Shown here: positions 9,111 to 16,923 of the stretch, in pieces
Layout of the letters: each line of letters begins with the position of its first letter
Numbering within the stretch: position 1 is the first letter of the stretch
Origin: an uncultured Paracoccaceae bacterium
Lineage (GTDB): Bacteria > Pseudomonadota > Alphaproteobacteria > Rhodobacterales > Rhodobacteraceae
Assembly (NCBI GenBank): GCA_947489705.1
Contig: CANLEQ010000007.1
Coordinates: 157,937 to 207,656, forward strand
Length of the DNA: 49,720 nucleotides
Direction of reading: 5' to 3'
Made by a program: the position numbers and the translations under genes
The notes under the pieces: model-generated
What the model was told of the DNA's origin: nothing
The model's database searches: none
The model's input: the letters and a program-made list of their open reading frames with translations, nothing else

Positions 9111-9598
9111 GTGGCGGAAACCTGGTCGCCCGCCCCCTTCGGGAAGAGCCCTTCCGGCCCTTCGGCGACGTGCTCGAGGCCGCCGGGCGTGCCGACAAGA
9201 TCATCAATCAGGGTCTCTGCGGCCGTTTCCACGATCGCGCGCGGCTCGATTTCGGGGACGGCACGCCGGGGATCAGCATCTTTCAGGCAGAGCCCCGGCG
9301 GGTGCCCTACCGACTCGACCTGCTGGAACGACACCCCGAAGGCTCTCAGGCCTTCATCCCGATGTCACACGACCCTTTTCTGGTGATCGTGGCGGAGGAT
9401 CTCGGCGATCGACCGGGCGCGGTGCATGCCTTCGTCGCGGAGGCGGGTCAGGCGATCAACTTCCTGCGCGGAACGTGGCACGGCGTGCTGACGCCGCTGT
9501 CGGCGCCGGGCCTCTTCGCGGTGGTGGACCGGATCGGGCCGGGGCCCAATCTCGAGGAATATCCCCTCGTCCCCCCCCTGCATGTGACGCTGCCCTAG
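9107..9598 (+). CDS. allA: Ureidoglycolate lyase
   Basis: A 163-residue cupin-like enzyme that splits ureidoglycolate into glyoxylate and urea, the last step of the ureide pathway. Recognisable segments are [21 protein letters not shown] at the start, SQAFIPMSHDPFLVIVA in the middle and NFLRGTWHGVLTPL, which carries family-typical histidine and tryptophan. It starts at a GTG overlapping the puuE stop by four bases, so it is probably translationally coupled. Its stop codon overlaps the stop of the convergent aminohydrolase gene. Confidence 0.94.
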   Translation: MSGGNLVARPLREEPFRPFGDVLEAAGRADKIINQGLCGRFHDRARLDFGDGTPGISIFQAEPRRVPYRLDLLERHPEGSQAFIPMSHDPFLVIVAEDLGDRPGAVHAFVAEAGQAINFLRGTWHGVLTPLSAPGLFAVVDRIGPGPNLEEYPLVPPLHVTLP

Positions 9599-10410
9599 AA
9601 CAGGGCCGCGTGCCGGTTCACGTCCTTGTAGAGCAGATAGCGGAAGGCTCCGGGACCAGAGGCATAGCAGGCCTGCGGGCAAAAGGCGCGCAGCCACATG
9701 AAATCGCCGCCCTCGACCTCGACCCAGTCGCGGTTGAGCTTGTAGGCGGCCTTGCCCTGGAGGACGTAGAGTCCGTGCTCCATGACATGCGTCTCGGGGA
9801 ACGGAATCACGCCGCCGGGCTGAAGCGTCACGATGTTGACGTGCATGTCGTGGCGCAGATCGTCGGGCGCGACGAAGCGCGTCGTGGCCCAGCGCCCTTC
9901 GGTATCGGGCATGGCGACGGGCGCGACCGCGTCGTCCGACGTGACGAAGGGCTCGGGATGCGCGATCCCGTCGACCGCCTGGTACCGTTTGCGGATCCAG
10001 TGGAATTTCGCAGGCCCCTCCCCGGTCGCACGCAGGCTCCAGTGCTGCCCGGCGGGCAGATAGGCATAGCCGCCGGCTTCGAGATGGTGGGAGGTCCCGT
10101 CGATCTCGAGCGCGACGGCGCCGTCCGAGACGAAGATCACACCCTGTGCCGCGAGGTCGGTATCGGGACGATCCGATCCGCCGCCGGGCGCCACCTCCAT
10201 CAGGTAATGCGAGAACGTCTCGGCAAAACCCGACATCGGGCGCGCGATGACCCAGGCCCGCGTCGCCTCCCAGAATGGCAGCGCGCTGGTCGTGATGTCG
10301 CGCATCGTCGAGGCCGGCAGGAAGGCATAGGCCGCGGTGAAGACGGCGCGCTCGTCCATGCGGGCGGTCTGGGGCGGCAGGCCACCCGGAGCGAAGGCAT
10401 AGCGTGTCAT
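9595..10410 (-). CDS. allE: (S)-ureidoglycine aminohydrolase, bicupin
   Basis: A 271-residue double-cupin protein. The enzyme converts (S)-ureidoglycine to (S)-ureidoglycolate and ammonia. The C-terminal cupin shows the metal ligands of the family, glutamate and two histidines in PETHVMEHGLYVLQG (residues about 217-231), plus the glutamine in FCPQACYASG. The ATG at 10410 overlaps the puuD stop (ATGA), so the two are cotranslated. Some annotations call this family a bifunctional allantoicase; I see no separate allantoicase domain. Confidence 0.92.
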   Translation of the reverse strand: MTRYAFAPGGLPPQTARMDERAVFTAAYAFLPASTMRDITTSALPFWEATRAWVIARPMSGFAETFSHYLMEVAPGGGSDRPDTDLAAQGVIFVSDGAVALEIDGTSHHLEAGGYAYLPAGQHWSLRATGEGPAKFHWIRKRYQAVDGIAHPEPFVTSDDAVAPVAMPDTEGRWATTRFVAPDDLRHDMHVNIVTLQPGGVIPFPETHVMEHGLYVLQGKAAYKLNRDWVEVEGGDFMWLRAFCPQACYASGPGAFRYLLYKDVNRHAALF

Positions 10411-11648
10411 CGTGAAGCGACCTCTCGGTTTGCGGAGCGATACCAGTCCCGGATGGCGGCCCTGCCCTCTTCCGAAAGCTCGGTGACGTTGCCCGGCGGC
10501 ATCGCGTGGGTGACGCCGGACTGGAGATAGATGCGGCGCGCCTCCGTCGCCACGTCGACCTCGGTCTCGAGCAGGACCCCCTTGGGCGCCCAGCGGATGC
10601 CGGGCCAGACCGGATCGCGGGCATGGCACATGGAACACCGACCCGTCACGATGCGATGCGCGTCGTCGAAACCCGCGACATCCGCAAATATCCGGGCCTC
10701 GGGCGTCATGACCTGCGCGTCGGCGTCGTCCGCGTGCCGGAGCGGCACCGAGCTCAGCCAGGCGAGCGCGATGAAGAGCACGACGGTGACGGCCCAGGTC
10801 CAGGTCGGATTGCCGCGTCCGGCATGGCGCGTGTTGAAGTAGTGCCGGATCGACACCCCGATGAGAAAGACCAGCGCCGCGATGATCCAGGCGTTTTCGG
10901 TCCCGAAGGCCAGCGGGTAGTGGTTCGACAGCATCAAGAAGATGACGGGCAGCGTCAGGTAGTTGTTATGCGTCGAGCGCAGCTTGGCGATCTTGCCGTA
11001 TTTCGGGTCGGGCGTGCGCCCTGCCTTGAGGTCGGCCACGACGATCCGCTGGTTGGGCATGATGTGCGCGAAAACGTTCGCCGTCATGATCGTGGCCGTC
11101 ATGGCGCCCAGATGCAGAAGTGCCGCGCGCCCCGAAAAGACCTGGTTGAGCAGCCATGACGCCACCACGATCCCCGCGAAGAGGACCAGCATTACCGCTA
11201 AGGGCGCGTCCCTGAGCGGCGAACGGCAGAGCGCGTCGTAGCCGATCCAGCCGCCCGCGATGAACGCCGCCGAGAGCGTCACCGCCTGCCAGACCGAAAG
11301 CTCCGCCCGGGCCGGGTCGATGAGGTAGAGCTCCGCCCCCGCCCAGTAGAGCACCGCCAGCAATGCGACCCCGGAGAGCCACGTGGAATAGGCCTCCCAT
11401 TTGAACCATGTCAGATGATCGGGCATCTCGGCGGGTGCCACGAGGTATTTGCGGATATGGTAGAATCCGCCCCCGTGAACCTGCCATTCCTCGCCCGACA
11501 CGCCCTCCGGCAGGCTGTCGCTGCGACGCAGGCCGAGATCGAGGGCGATGAAATAGAACGACGATCCGATCCACGCGATGGCGGTGATGACGTGCAGCCA
11601 TCGCACGGCGAAGGCCAGCCAGTCCCACATGACGGCGAAATCGTACAT
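10407..11648 (-). CDS. puuD: Membrane urate oxidase PuuD with C-terminal cytochrome c
   Basis: A 413-residue integral-membrane urate hydroxylase with about eight hydrophobic segments between residues 10 and 300. A periplasmic cytochrome c domain follows, with its haem site CSMCH at residues 338-342. It oxidises urate to 5-hydroxyisourate and passes electrons to its own haem and the respiratory chain, rather than to oxygen with peroxide as soluble uricase does. Conserved PuuD features include HVITAIAWIGSSFYFIALD near residues 19-37. It is first in a minus-strand pair with the ureidoglycine aminohydrolase. The upstream 143 bases hold the hairpin ending the kinase operon and probably the puuD promoter. 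Confidence 0.95.
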   Translation of the reverse strand: MYDFAVMWDWLAFAVRWLHVITAIAWIGSSFYFIALDLGLRRSDSLPEGVSGEEWQVHGGGFYHIRKYLVAPAEMPDHLTWFKWEAYSTWLSGVALLAVLYWAGAELYLIDPARAELSVWQAVTLSAAFIAGGWIGYDALCRSPLRDAPLAVMLVLFAGIVVASWLLNQVFSGRAALLHLGAMTATIMTANVFAHIMPNQRIVVADLKAGRTPDPKYGKIAKLRSTHNNYLTLPVIFLMLSNHYPLAFGTENAWIIAALVFLIGVSIRHYFNTRHAGRGNPTWTWAVTVVLFIALAWLSSVPLRHADDADAQVMTPEARIFADVAGFDDAHRIVTGRCSMCHARDPVWPGIRWAPKGVLLETEVDVATEARRIYLQSGVTHAMPPGNVTELSEEGRAAIRDWYRSANREVASR

Positions 11649-11735
11649 CCCGAAGATCCCTGAAAGCGGTCGGACCCTTTCTTGGCCATCCGGACGCGGT
11701 GGTCAATGGCGGCCCAGAAGAGGGGGCCAGCCCCC

Positions 11736-11754
11736 ATCGTCGTCAGGCGACGAT
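11736..11754 (-). terminator. Hairpin downstream of the sensor kinase operon
   Basis: ATCGTCG (11736-11742) and CGACGAT (11748-11754) form a perfect 7-bp stem with a 5-base loop, 37 bases past the kinase stop. It is flanked by runs of C on the plus strand. A second GGGGGC/GCCCCC-type repeat lies next to it at about 11722-11735. No U-tract is present, so termination is inferred from position. Confidence 0.5.
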
Positions 11755-11791
11755 TCCCCCGAAGTATTTCGCGGGACAGATGAAGCCGCGA

Positions 11792-13183
11792 TCAGTCGAG
11801 CATGGTGACGACGCTTTTGGGCAGGACGATCTCGAAGGTCGTGCCGGATGGCCCGGTCTCGGCCAGGGACAGCCGCCCGCCGTGACCGCGCACGAGTTCG
11901 GCCGCGATGGCGAGCCCGAGGCCCGAGCCACCCTTCTTGGCGGCGCCGTGGAACGGCATGAAGAGATGCTCCTGCGCCTTGGGGGGCAGTCCGGGGCCGG
12001 TATCGGCGACGCGAATCAGCCAGTTCTCGGGCGTCTCGGCCCCGGAAATCGAAATCTCCCCGCCTTCGCCGCGCGCCTCGAGCGCCTGTCGGGCGTTGCG
12101 CACCAGATTGGCGATCACCCGGAAGAGCTGTTCGGGATCGGCGCGCACGACCATGCCGCCCGGCACTTCCTCGGCGAACGAGATGTCGGCCTCGCCCACC
12201 GCCAGCCGCTCTCCGTCGATGACGTCGCCCACGATGCCCGCCAGCGGCACGTGGCTCAGCGCCGGCGGCGGCTCGTCTGCCCGGCCGAAGGCGAGAACCC
12301 CCTCGCAGATCGAGACCGCGCGACGGATGGAATTGAGCAGCTTGGGGACCATCCGCTGCACCGCCGGATCGCCGGTCGTCTCGATCCGGTCGGCAAAGAG
12401 CTGCGCGGTGGTGAGCGTGTTGCGCAAATCGTGGCTGATCTTGGCGACGCCGCTTCCGAGCTGGGCCAGACGGTCCTTCTGCCTCAGCGACGCGGTGAGC
12501 TGGGTCTGGAGAGATTTCAGCGCCTCTTCGGCGGCGCGCAACTCGGTGATGCCGGCGGTGGGTTCGATGATCCGGCGGGCATCCTCGGGGGCCTTGGCAT
12601 AGCTCAGCATCGCCTCGACCACGCCCTGGATCGGCGCGACGAGAAACCGGATCACCGCCGCGAAGAGCAGCAGCGCGGTCACCACCGAGATGACGGCCGA
12701 CAGGATCAGCACGCGCAGGCCGTATTCGATCATCGCCGCGCGCAACGGCCCCGTGGCCATCGTCACCTCGATGAGCTCGCCCCCTTCGCGCACGGGCGCG
12801 CCGATGACCCGGATGATCGCATCGCCCGGCCGGGTCAGCGTGGTCATCGCGTCGACGATGAGCGACCAGGTATCGGGATCGCGCAGATCGTAGGTGGCGA
12901 CGATCGGGCTCGGGATCTCCGAGCTGAGGACCAGCTGCCGCACCTCGTCGCGCCGCAGGACGACGTTGAAGACCTCGGCATTCTCGAGCAGTTCCGCCTC
13001 GAGGGCGGGGTCGATCATCTCGTCCGCCAGGAGGGCCAGCGACGCGATCTGCGCCCGTTCGAGGCGGCTGACGAGATATTCCGCCCGGAACCGCGCCACC
13101 GAGGGAACGAAGATGAACACTTCGGCCAGCATCACGAAGACGACGGTCAGCATCAGGAAGCGGCCCGACAGGGTGTTCAGCAT
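11792..13183 (-). CDS. Membrane sensor histidine kinase, orphan
   Basis: A 463-residue kinase. The first membrane segment is at residues about 8-28, followed by a periplasmic sensor region of about 125 residues. The second membrane segment is at about 156-180, followed by a short HAMP-like linker. The phosphoacceptor H251 lies in KISHDLRNTLTTAQL. The ATPase domain has NLVRNARQAL (N box), VADTGPGLPP (G1) and GSGLGLAIAAELVRGHGG (G2). No response-regulator gene is in the window. It starts 19 bases after the flavoprotein stop, so it is the third gene of an operon with TVP38 and the flavoprotein. A redox or envelope cue would fit that company, but this is inference. Confidence 0.92.
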   Translation of the reverse strand: MLNTLSGRFLMLTVVFVMLAEVFIFVPSVARFRAEYLVSRLERAQIASLALLADEMIDPALEAELLENAEVFNVVLRRDEVRQLVLSSEIPSPIVATYDLRDPDTWSLIVDAMTTLTRPGDAIIRVIGAPVREGGELIEVTMATGPLRAAMIEYGLRVLILSAVISVVTALLLFAAVIRFLVAPIQGVVEAMLSYAKAPEDARRIIEPTAGITELRAAEEALKSLQTQLTASLRQKDRLAQLGSGVAKISHDLRNTLTTAQLFADRIETTGDPAVQRMVPKLLNSIRRAVSICEGVLAFGRADEPPPALSHVPLAGIVGDVIDGERLAVGEADISFAEEVPGGMVVRADPEQLFRVIANLVRNARQALEARGEGGEISISGAETPENWLIRVADTGPGLPPKAQEHLFMPFHGAAKKGGSGLGLAIAAELVRGHGGRLSLAETGPSGTTFEIVLPKSVVTMLD

Positions 13184-13202
13184 CGCGTGTCCCCCCCGAT
13201 CC

Positions 13203-14621
13203 TCACGGCAGGTATTTCTGGACGAGTTTCACGATCCGCCTGACGGCCGCGCTGTCGAACAATTGCGGCGAGAAATAGGCGCCCGCCGCCCGCTTGTTGC
13301 TCTCCGACAATGTCGGATAGGGAAGGACGGTATTGGCGATTGCCGTCATTCTGGAGCCGTTCGCGATCGCCATGGCCCAGATGCCGATCAGCTCGCCCGC
13401 CTGGGCCCCCACGATCGAGGCGCCACGCGGCTTGCCGTTGGCGACCAGCACCTTGACGAAACCGGTCGTCTCGCCGGCGGCGACGGCCCTGTCGTTCTCG
13501 GCGTAGTTGAACCTCACGACCTGCGTCTGGCCGCCGAACCGGTCGCGGACCTCCTGTTCGCTCATGCCGACATGCGCGAGCTCGGGCTCGGTATAGGTGA
13601 CCCAAGGCAGGTGGTGCGTCTTCGCCCTGCTCCACGTCATGCCCAGAACCGCGGCCCGCACCACGATGCCCGCGTGATATCCCGCGACATGGGTGAACTG
13701 CATGCGCCCCGCCGCGTCACCCACGGCATAGACGCGCCTGTTGGTGGTCGAGCGCAGGTCGTCGCCGACCGTCACGCCCCGGTCGTGTGCCACCCCCGCC
13801 CGGTCGAGATCCAGCCGGTCGAGATTGACCTTGCGTCCGACCGCGACGAGGAGATGGGAGCCCGTAAAGCTGCCCCCTTCGGTCTCGACCGTGATCCCCG
13901 CGTCGGAGTGACGCACGCGGAGCGCCTGCTGCCCCTCCACGACCTGCACGCCCTCGCGCGCGAGTTGCGCCAGCACCACCTCGGCCAGTTCGCGGTCGTC
14001 CTTCGAAAGCGCGCGACCCCCTTCGATCACGGTCACCCGGGCGCCGAGGCGCGCATGAGCCTGCGCCATCTCCGTCCCGATCGGGCCGCCGCCGATGATG
14101 ATCAGGTGCTCGGGGCATTCGCGCAGGGCAAAGATCGTCTCGTTGGTCAGGTACGGCACGTCCTCGATCCCGTCGATCGGCGGCACGAGCGGTGACGAGC
14201 CCGTGGCGATCACGAACCGACGGGCGGTGATCTCGTGCGCGCCGGCTGCGACCGTCCGCGCGTCGGTGAACCGGGCCCATTCGCGGATGACCCGCACGCC
14301 CAGCGCGCTGAAACGTTGTTCGCTGTCGACGGGCGCGATCGTCTCGATCACGCGGGCGATGTGATCCTTGGCGGCGGCGTAATCCACCTGAGGATCGACC
14401 GCGGCCACGCCCGGTACGGGCGGATGGCGCAACGCATGGGCATGGCGGGCCACCGCCAGAAGCGCCTTCGACGGCACGCAGCCGTAATTGAGGCAATCGC
14501 CCCCCATCTCGTGGCCCTCGATCAGGACCACGTCGGCGCCCATCTGGCTCGCGCCGGCCGCCACCGACAGCCCGCCCGAGCCCGCCCCGATGACGCAGAT
14601 GTCGCAGCGGATCTTCTCCAT
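13203..14621 (-). CDS. Mercuric-reductase-like FAD disulfide oxidoreductase
   Basis: A 472-residue class I pyridine-nucleotide disulfide oxidoreductase. GAGSGG at residues 12-17 binds FAD, and C43 and C48 in GGDCLNYGCVPSKALL form the redox disulfide. IIIGGGPIGTEMAQ is the NAD(P)H-binding loop. The usual C-terminal HPT is replaced by PYPTLSE, so the histidine of lipoamide dehydrogenase is a tyrosine. The heavy-metal-binding C-terminal cysteines of true MerA are absent. It is therefore neither a classical lipoamide dehydrogenase nor a proven mercuric reductase. It begins 3 bases after the TVP38 stop; this pairing with TVP38/TMEM64 proteins recurs in bacteria. Confidence 0.88.
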   Translation of the reverse strand: MEKIRCDICVIGAGSGGLSVAAGASQMGADVVLIEGHEMGGDCLNYGCVPSKALLAVARHAHALRHPPVPGVAAVDPQVDYAAAKDHIARVIETIAPVDSEQRFSALGVRVIREWARFTDARTVAAGAHEITARRFVIATGSSPLVPPIDGIEDVPYLTNETIFALRECPEHLIIIGGGPIGTEMAQAHARLGARVTVIEGGRALSKDDRELAEVVLAQLAREGVQVVEGQQALRVRHSDAGITVETEGGSFTGSHLLVAVGRKVNLDRLDLDRAGVAHDRGVTVGDDLRSTTNRRVYAVGDAAGRMQFTHVAGYHAGIVVRAAVLGMTWSRAKTHHLPWVTYTEPELAHVGMSEQEVRDRFGGQTQVVRFNYAENDRAVAAGETTGFVKVLVANGKPRGASIVGAQAGELIGIWAMAIANGSRMTAIANTVLPYPTLSESNKRAAGAYFSPQLFDSAAVRRIVKLVQKYLP

Positions 14622-14624
14622 GAA

Positions 14625-15362
14625 CTACAATCCCTTCCTGCCGCGCACGGCTTTCAAGATGATCGGCAGCGCCGCGAGGAGACACAGGCCGAGGATGGGC
14701 AACAGGATACGCGGCTCGAATATGATGCCAAGATCGGGGGTGTCACCGCGCTCGAATACCGCACCGAGGCCGGCGCCGACGCCGGTATAGATCACCGCTC
14801 CGGGAATGATCCCGAGGAAGGTCGTCACCGCGAAGGCCCAGAGCGAGACGCCCATGAAGGCCGGGACCAGGTTCGACACGAAGAACGGAACGGCCGGGAC
14901 GAGCCGGATCAGGAACAGCATCGACCACTGGTTCTCGTCGATGCCGGCCTTGATCCGCGACACCATGCCGGTCGAGGCGTCCATCCGCGCGGCAAGCCGA
15001 TCGCCCAGGCCCCATCGCGCCGCGAGAAAGATGCAAATGGCCCCGAGCGTCGCCGCCGTCACGTTGTAGAGCGCGCCCGGAAAGGTCGAGAACAGGAACC
15101 CGCCCGTGAGCGTCGCGATGGCCGAACCCGGAAGGGACAACGCCACGATCGCCACATAGGCGAGCATGAAGAGCACGACCGTCATGAGGTAGTGCGTATC
15201 CCGGAACGCGATCAGCGCATCGCGGTTGCGCGCGAGCGTATCGAACGTCAGGTAGTCGCGCAGCGCGAACGCGCCCGCCAGCGCCGCGAATGCGATCGCG
15301 CCGATCACACCTCGCCGGACCCAGATGCCCCGGCGATCGTGTCTGGCGGATCCTTCGGTCAT
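14625..15362 (-). CDS. TVP38/TMEM64-family membrane protein
   Basis: A 245-residue inner-membrane protein of the TVP38/DedA (SNARE-associated, VTT) superfamily. It has hydrophobic segments near residues 14-32, 52-76, 84-110, 160-185 and 195-240. The family core is visible in LPGSAIATLTGGFLFS and in RLVPAVPFFVSNLVPAF. Members are thought to act in lipid or envelope homeostasis or in transport; the precise role here is unknown. It is first in the operon with the flavoprotein and the kinase. The upstream 211 bases are shared with the divergent rpmH promoter. Confidence 0.9.
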   Translation of the reverse strand: MTEGSARHDRRGIWVRRGVIGAIAFAALAGAFALRDYLTFDTLARNRDALIAFRDTHYLMTVVLFMLAYVAIVALSLPGSAIATLTGGFLFSTFPGALYNVTAATLGAICIFLAARWGLGDRLAARMDASTGMVSRIKAGIDENQWSMLFLIRLVPAVPFFVSNLVPAFMGVSLWAFAVTTFLGIIPGAVIYTGVGAGLGAVFERGDTPDLGIIFEPRILLPILGLCLLAALPIILKAVRGRKGL

Positions 15363-15482
15363 GTGACGGAGCCCTCATCGAGTTGCAGCGGCGGGTTTGC
15401 GTGAAAATGACAAGATAGGGCGCAGCGCCCGAGCGAAACCCCGGCGCGTCAGATTCGTGGCGCCATATCGGCGCCATCGCTG

Positions 15483-15511
15483 TTGACAGCTTCCGGTCGT
15501 CCCCTTAGGAA
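15483..15511 (+). promoter_or_regulatory. Promoter of rpmH-rnpA
   Basis: TTGACA at 15483-15488 is a perfect -35 box. After 17 bases TAGGAA (15506-15511) serves as the -10 box, 62 bases ahead of the rpmH start. This is the strongest sigma70 match I saw and fits a highly expressed ribosomal gene. Confidence 0.75.
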
Positions 15512-15573
15512 CCGGGCTTCGAATGACCGCGCGGGTTCCGATCTCGCGCCCCCGCACCTGACGGAGAGACGCG

Positions 15574-15708
15574 ATGAAACGCACCTTTCAGCCTTCGAAC
15601 CTGGTTCGCAAGCACCGCCACGGCTTTCGCGCGCGCATGGCCACCAAGGCAGGCCGCAAGATCCTGAACGCGCGCCGCGCACGCGGCCGCAAGTCGATCA
15701 GCGCCTGA
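15574..15708 (+). CDS. rpmH: 50S ribosomal protein L34
   Basis: A 44-residue, strongly basic protein, the usual length of L34. It starts [20 protein letters not shown], the near-universal L34 opening. The ATG at 15574 follows ACGGAGAGACGCG. It is a structural component of the large ribosomal subunit. It heads the conserved rpmH-rnpA-yidD group, 10 bases before rnpA. Confidence 0.99.
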   Translation: MKRTFQPSNLVRKHRHGFRARMATKAGRKILNARRARGRKSISA

Positions 15709-15718
15709 GGCCATCCTC

Positions 15719-16105
15719 ATGCACGATGCAAAGCCCGACGCAGAGATCTCTGCGGCCGGGCTTTTGTCGCGTTACAAGGTTGAACGCATCCGCAATCGCG
15801 CCGACTTCTTGCGCGCCGCGCGGGCCCGAACGGTGCGCATGCCGGGCTTCACCCTTCAGGGCCGCGACCGGCGCGACGAAGACGCGATCCGCACAGGGTT
15901 CACCTGCTCGAAGAAGGTGGGCAATGCCGTGGCGCGCAATCGCGCGAAACGCCGGCTGCGCGAGATCGCGCGGCTCGCGCTGCCCGAGCTCGGCCGTCGC
16001 GGTTGGGATTACGTCCTGATCGGCAAGCGCGATGCGACCGCCACACGCGATTTCAGGCAGTTGCAGGCGGATCTTCGCGCCGCGCTCGACCGGATCCACG
16101 GTTAG
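15719..16105 (+). CDS. rnpA: Ribonuclease P protein component
   Basis: A 128-residue basic protein that assists the RNase P RNA in maturing tRNA 5' ends. The RNR motif is clear (AVARNRAKRRLREIARLA), as is FTCSKKVGNAV before it. The first about 20 residues vary in this family, so a start downstream of the ATG at 15719 is possible. It lies 10 bases after rpmH and 3 bases before yidD. Coexpression with L34 is the usual arrangement. Confidence 0.96.
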   Translation: MHDAKPDAEISAAGLLSRYKVERIRNRADFLRAARARTVRMPGFTLQGRDRRDEDAIRTGFTCSKKVGNAVARNRAKRRLREIARLALPELGRRGWDYVLIGKRDATATRDFRQLQADLRAALDRIHG

Positions 16106-16108
16106 ATC

Positions 16109-16330
16109 ATGGGCTCCGCGGCCTGGATCCTGTCGCTCCCGGTGCGCGGTTATCGCACGGTGTTCTCGCCCTGGGTCGGGCATAATTGCCGCTATCACCC
16201 AAGCTGTTCCGCCTATGCGCTGGAGGCGCTGGAGCGCCACGGCGCGGGGCGAGGCGGCTGGCTCGCGCTGCGCCGGATCGCGCGGTGTCATCCGTTCGGG
16301 GGATCCGGGATCGACAACGTCCCCGACTGA
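16109..16330 (+). CDS. yidD: Membrane protein insertion efficiency factor YidD
   Basis: A 73-residue protein with the family signature: [20 protein letters not shown] (two conserved cysteines), then [25 protein letters not shown]. YidD is membrane-associated and thought to help YidC insert proteins. The ATG at 16109 has a poor ribosome site, 3 bases after rnpA, so coupled translation is likely. Its last 43 bases are overlapped by a gene on the opposite strand. Here it is separated from yidC by three genes. Confidence 0.95.
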   Translation: MGSAAWILSLPVRGYRTVFSPWVGHNCRYHPSCSAYALEALERHGAGRGGWLALRRIARCHPFGGSGIDNVPD

Positions 16331-16887
16331 ACCGGCGCCGCGGGGACGACCATGGGCGTTTCGAGCCTGCTGTCGCCGAGATCGGCGAAGGCCGTTTCGC
16401 GGGGGGCACGACGATATGCTCGCCCGCCGAAGAGGCGCACCCCCCAGTAGATCACGTATCGCCGCCATGGCCGGACCGCAGCGGCCTCCATCGCCAGAAG
16501 CATCACGCGGTCCGCAAAAAGCCGGTCGCGCGGCCGCACGCCATGCCCCTCGATGAGAGCCCAGGCGACATAAAGGTAATCGTGGATGATCGCGGCCTCC
16601 AGCCACGGCCCCACCCGACCCACGACGAGCCGGAAAATCGGCGGCACCGATGTCAGATCGGTCACCAATCCGCGCGGCGCGGTCAGTACGCGCCGGTCGC
16701 CGTCGATCGTGACCGCACAGTCGAAATCGTGCTGCAGGATGTAGTCGCCATCATCCCCCAGCCTGTCGATCAGATTGCTGACAGGCCGGATCAGGCTGAG
16801 CGCGGAGAGGTATTCGAAGCACCGAAGATCGGTCCATTCCTCCGGATACGGGTTGGCGGGGCGTGGGGGCGCTGCGTGCAACTGCAT
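16288..16887 (-). CDS. DUF1353-domain protein
   Basis: A 199-residue protein of unknown function. Residues about 60-130 match the DUF1353 pattern: [22 protein letters not shown], then [12 protein letters not shown]. That family occurs in phages and bacteria; no activity is established that I can cite. The ATG at 16887 follows GAGAGGACGATC. The C-terminal tail is proline-rich and its coding DNA overlaps the end of yidD head-on by 43 bases. It is divergent from ttcA with only 36 bases between the start codons. Confidence 0.82.
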   Translation of the reverse strand: MQLHAAPPRPANPYPEEWTDLRCFEYLSALSLIRPVSNLIDRLGDDGDYILQHDFDCAVTIDGDRRVLTAPRGLVTDLTSVPPIFRLVVGRVGPWLEAAIIHDYLYVAWALIEGHGVRPRDRLFADRVMLLAMEAAAVRPWRRYVIYWGVRLFGGRAYRRAPRETAFADLGDSRLETPMVVPAAPVQSGTLSIPDPPNG

Positions 16888-16923
16888 GATCGTCCTCTCT
16901 TTGCGACGTCGTGGAAATCGACT

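Noticed and set aside
11755-11790. A dispersed Rhodobacteraceae repeat at CCCCCGAAGTATTTCGCGGG
   Set aside because: It reminded me of repeated sequences near gene ends in this group, but only one copy is present here, so a repeat family cannot be supported.
13203-14621. Naming the flavoprotein merA or lpd
   Set aside because: It lacks the C-terminal metal-binding cysteines of MerA and the HPT histidine of lipoamide dehydrogenase.
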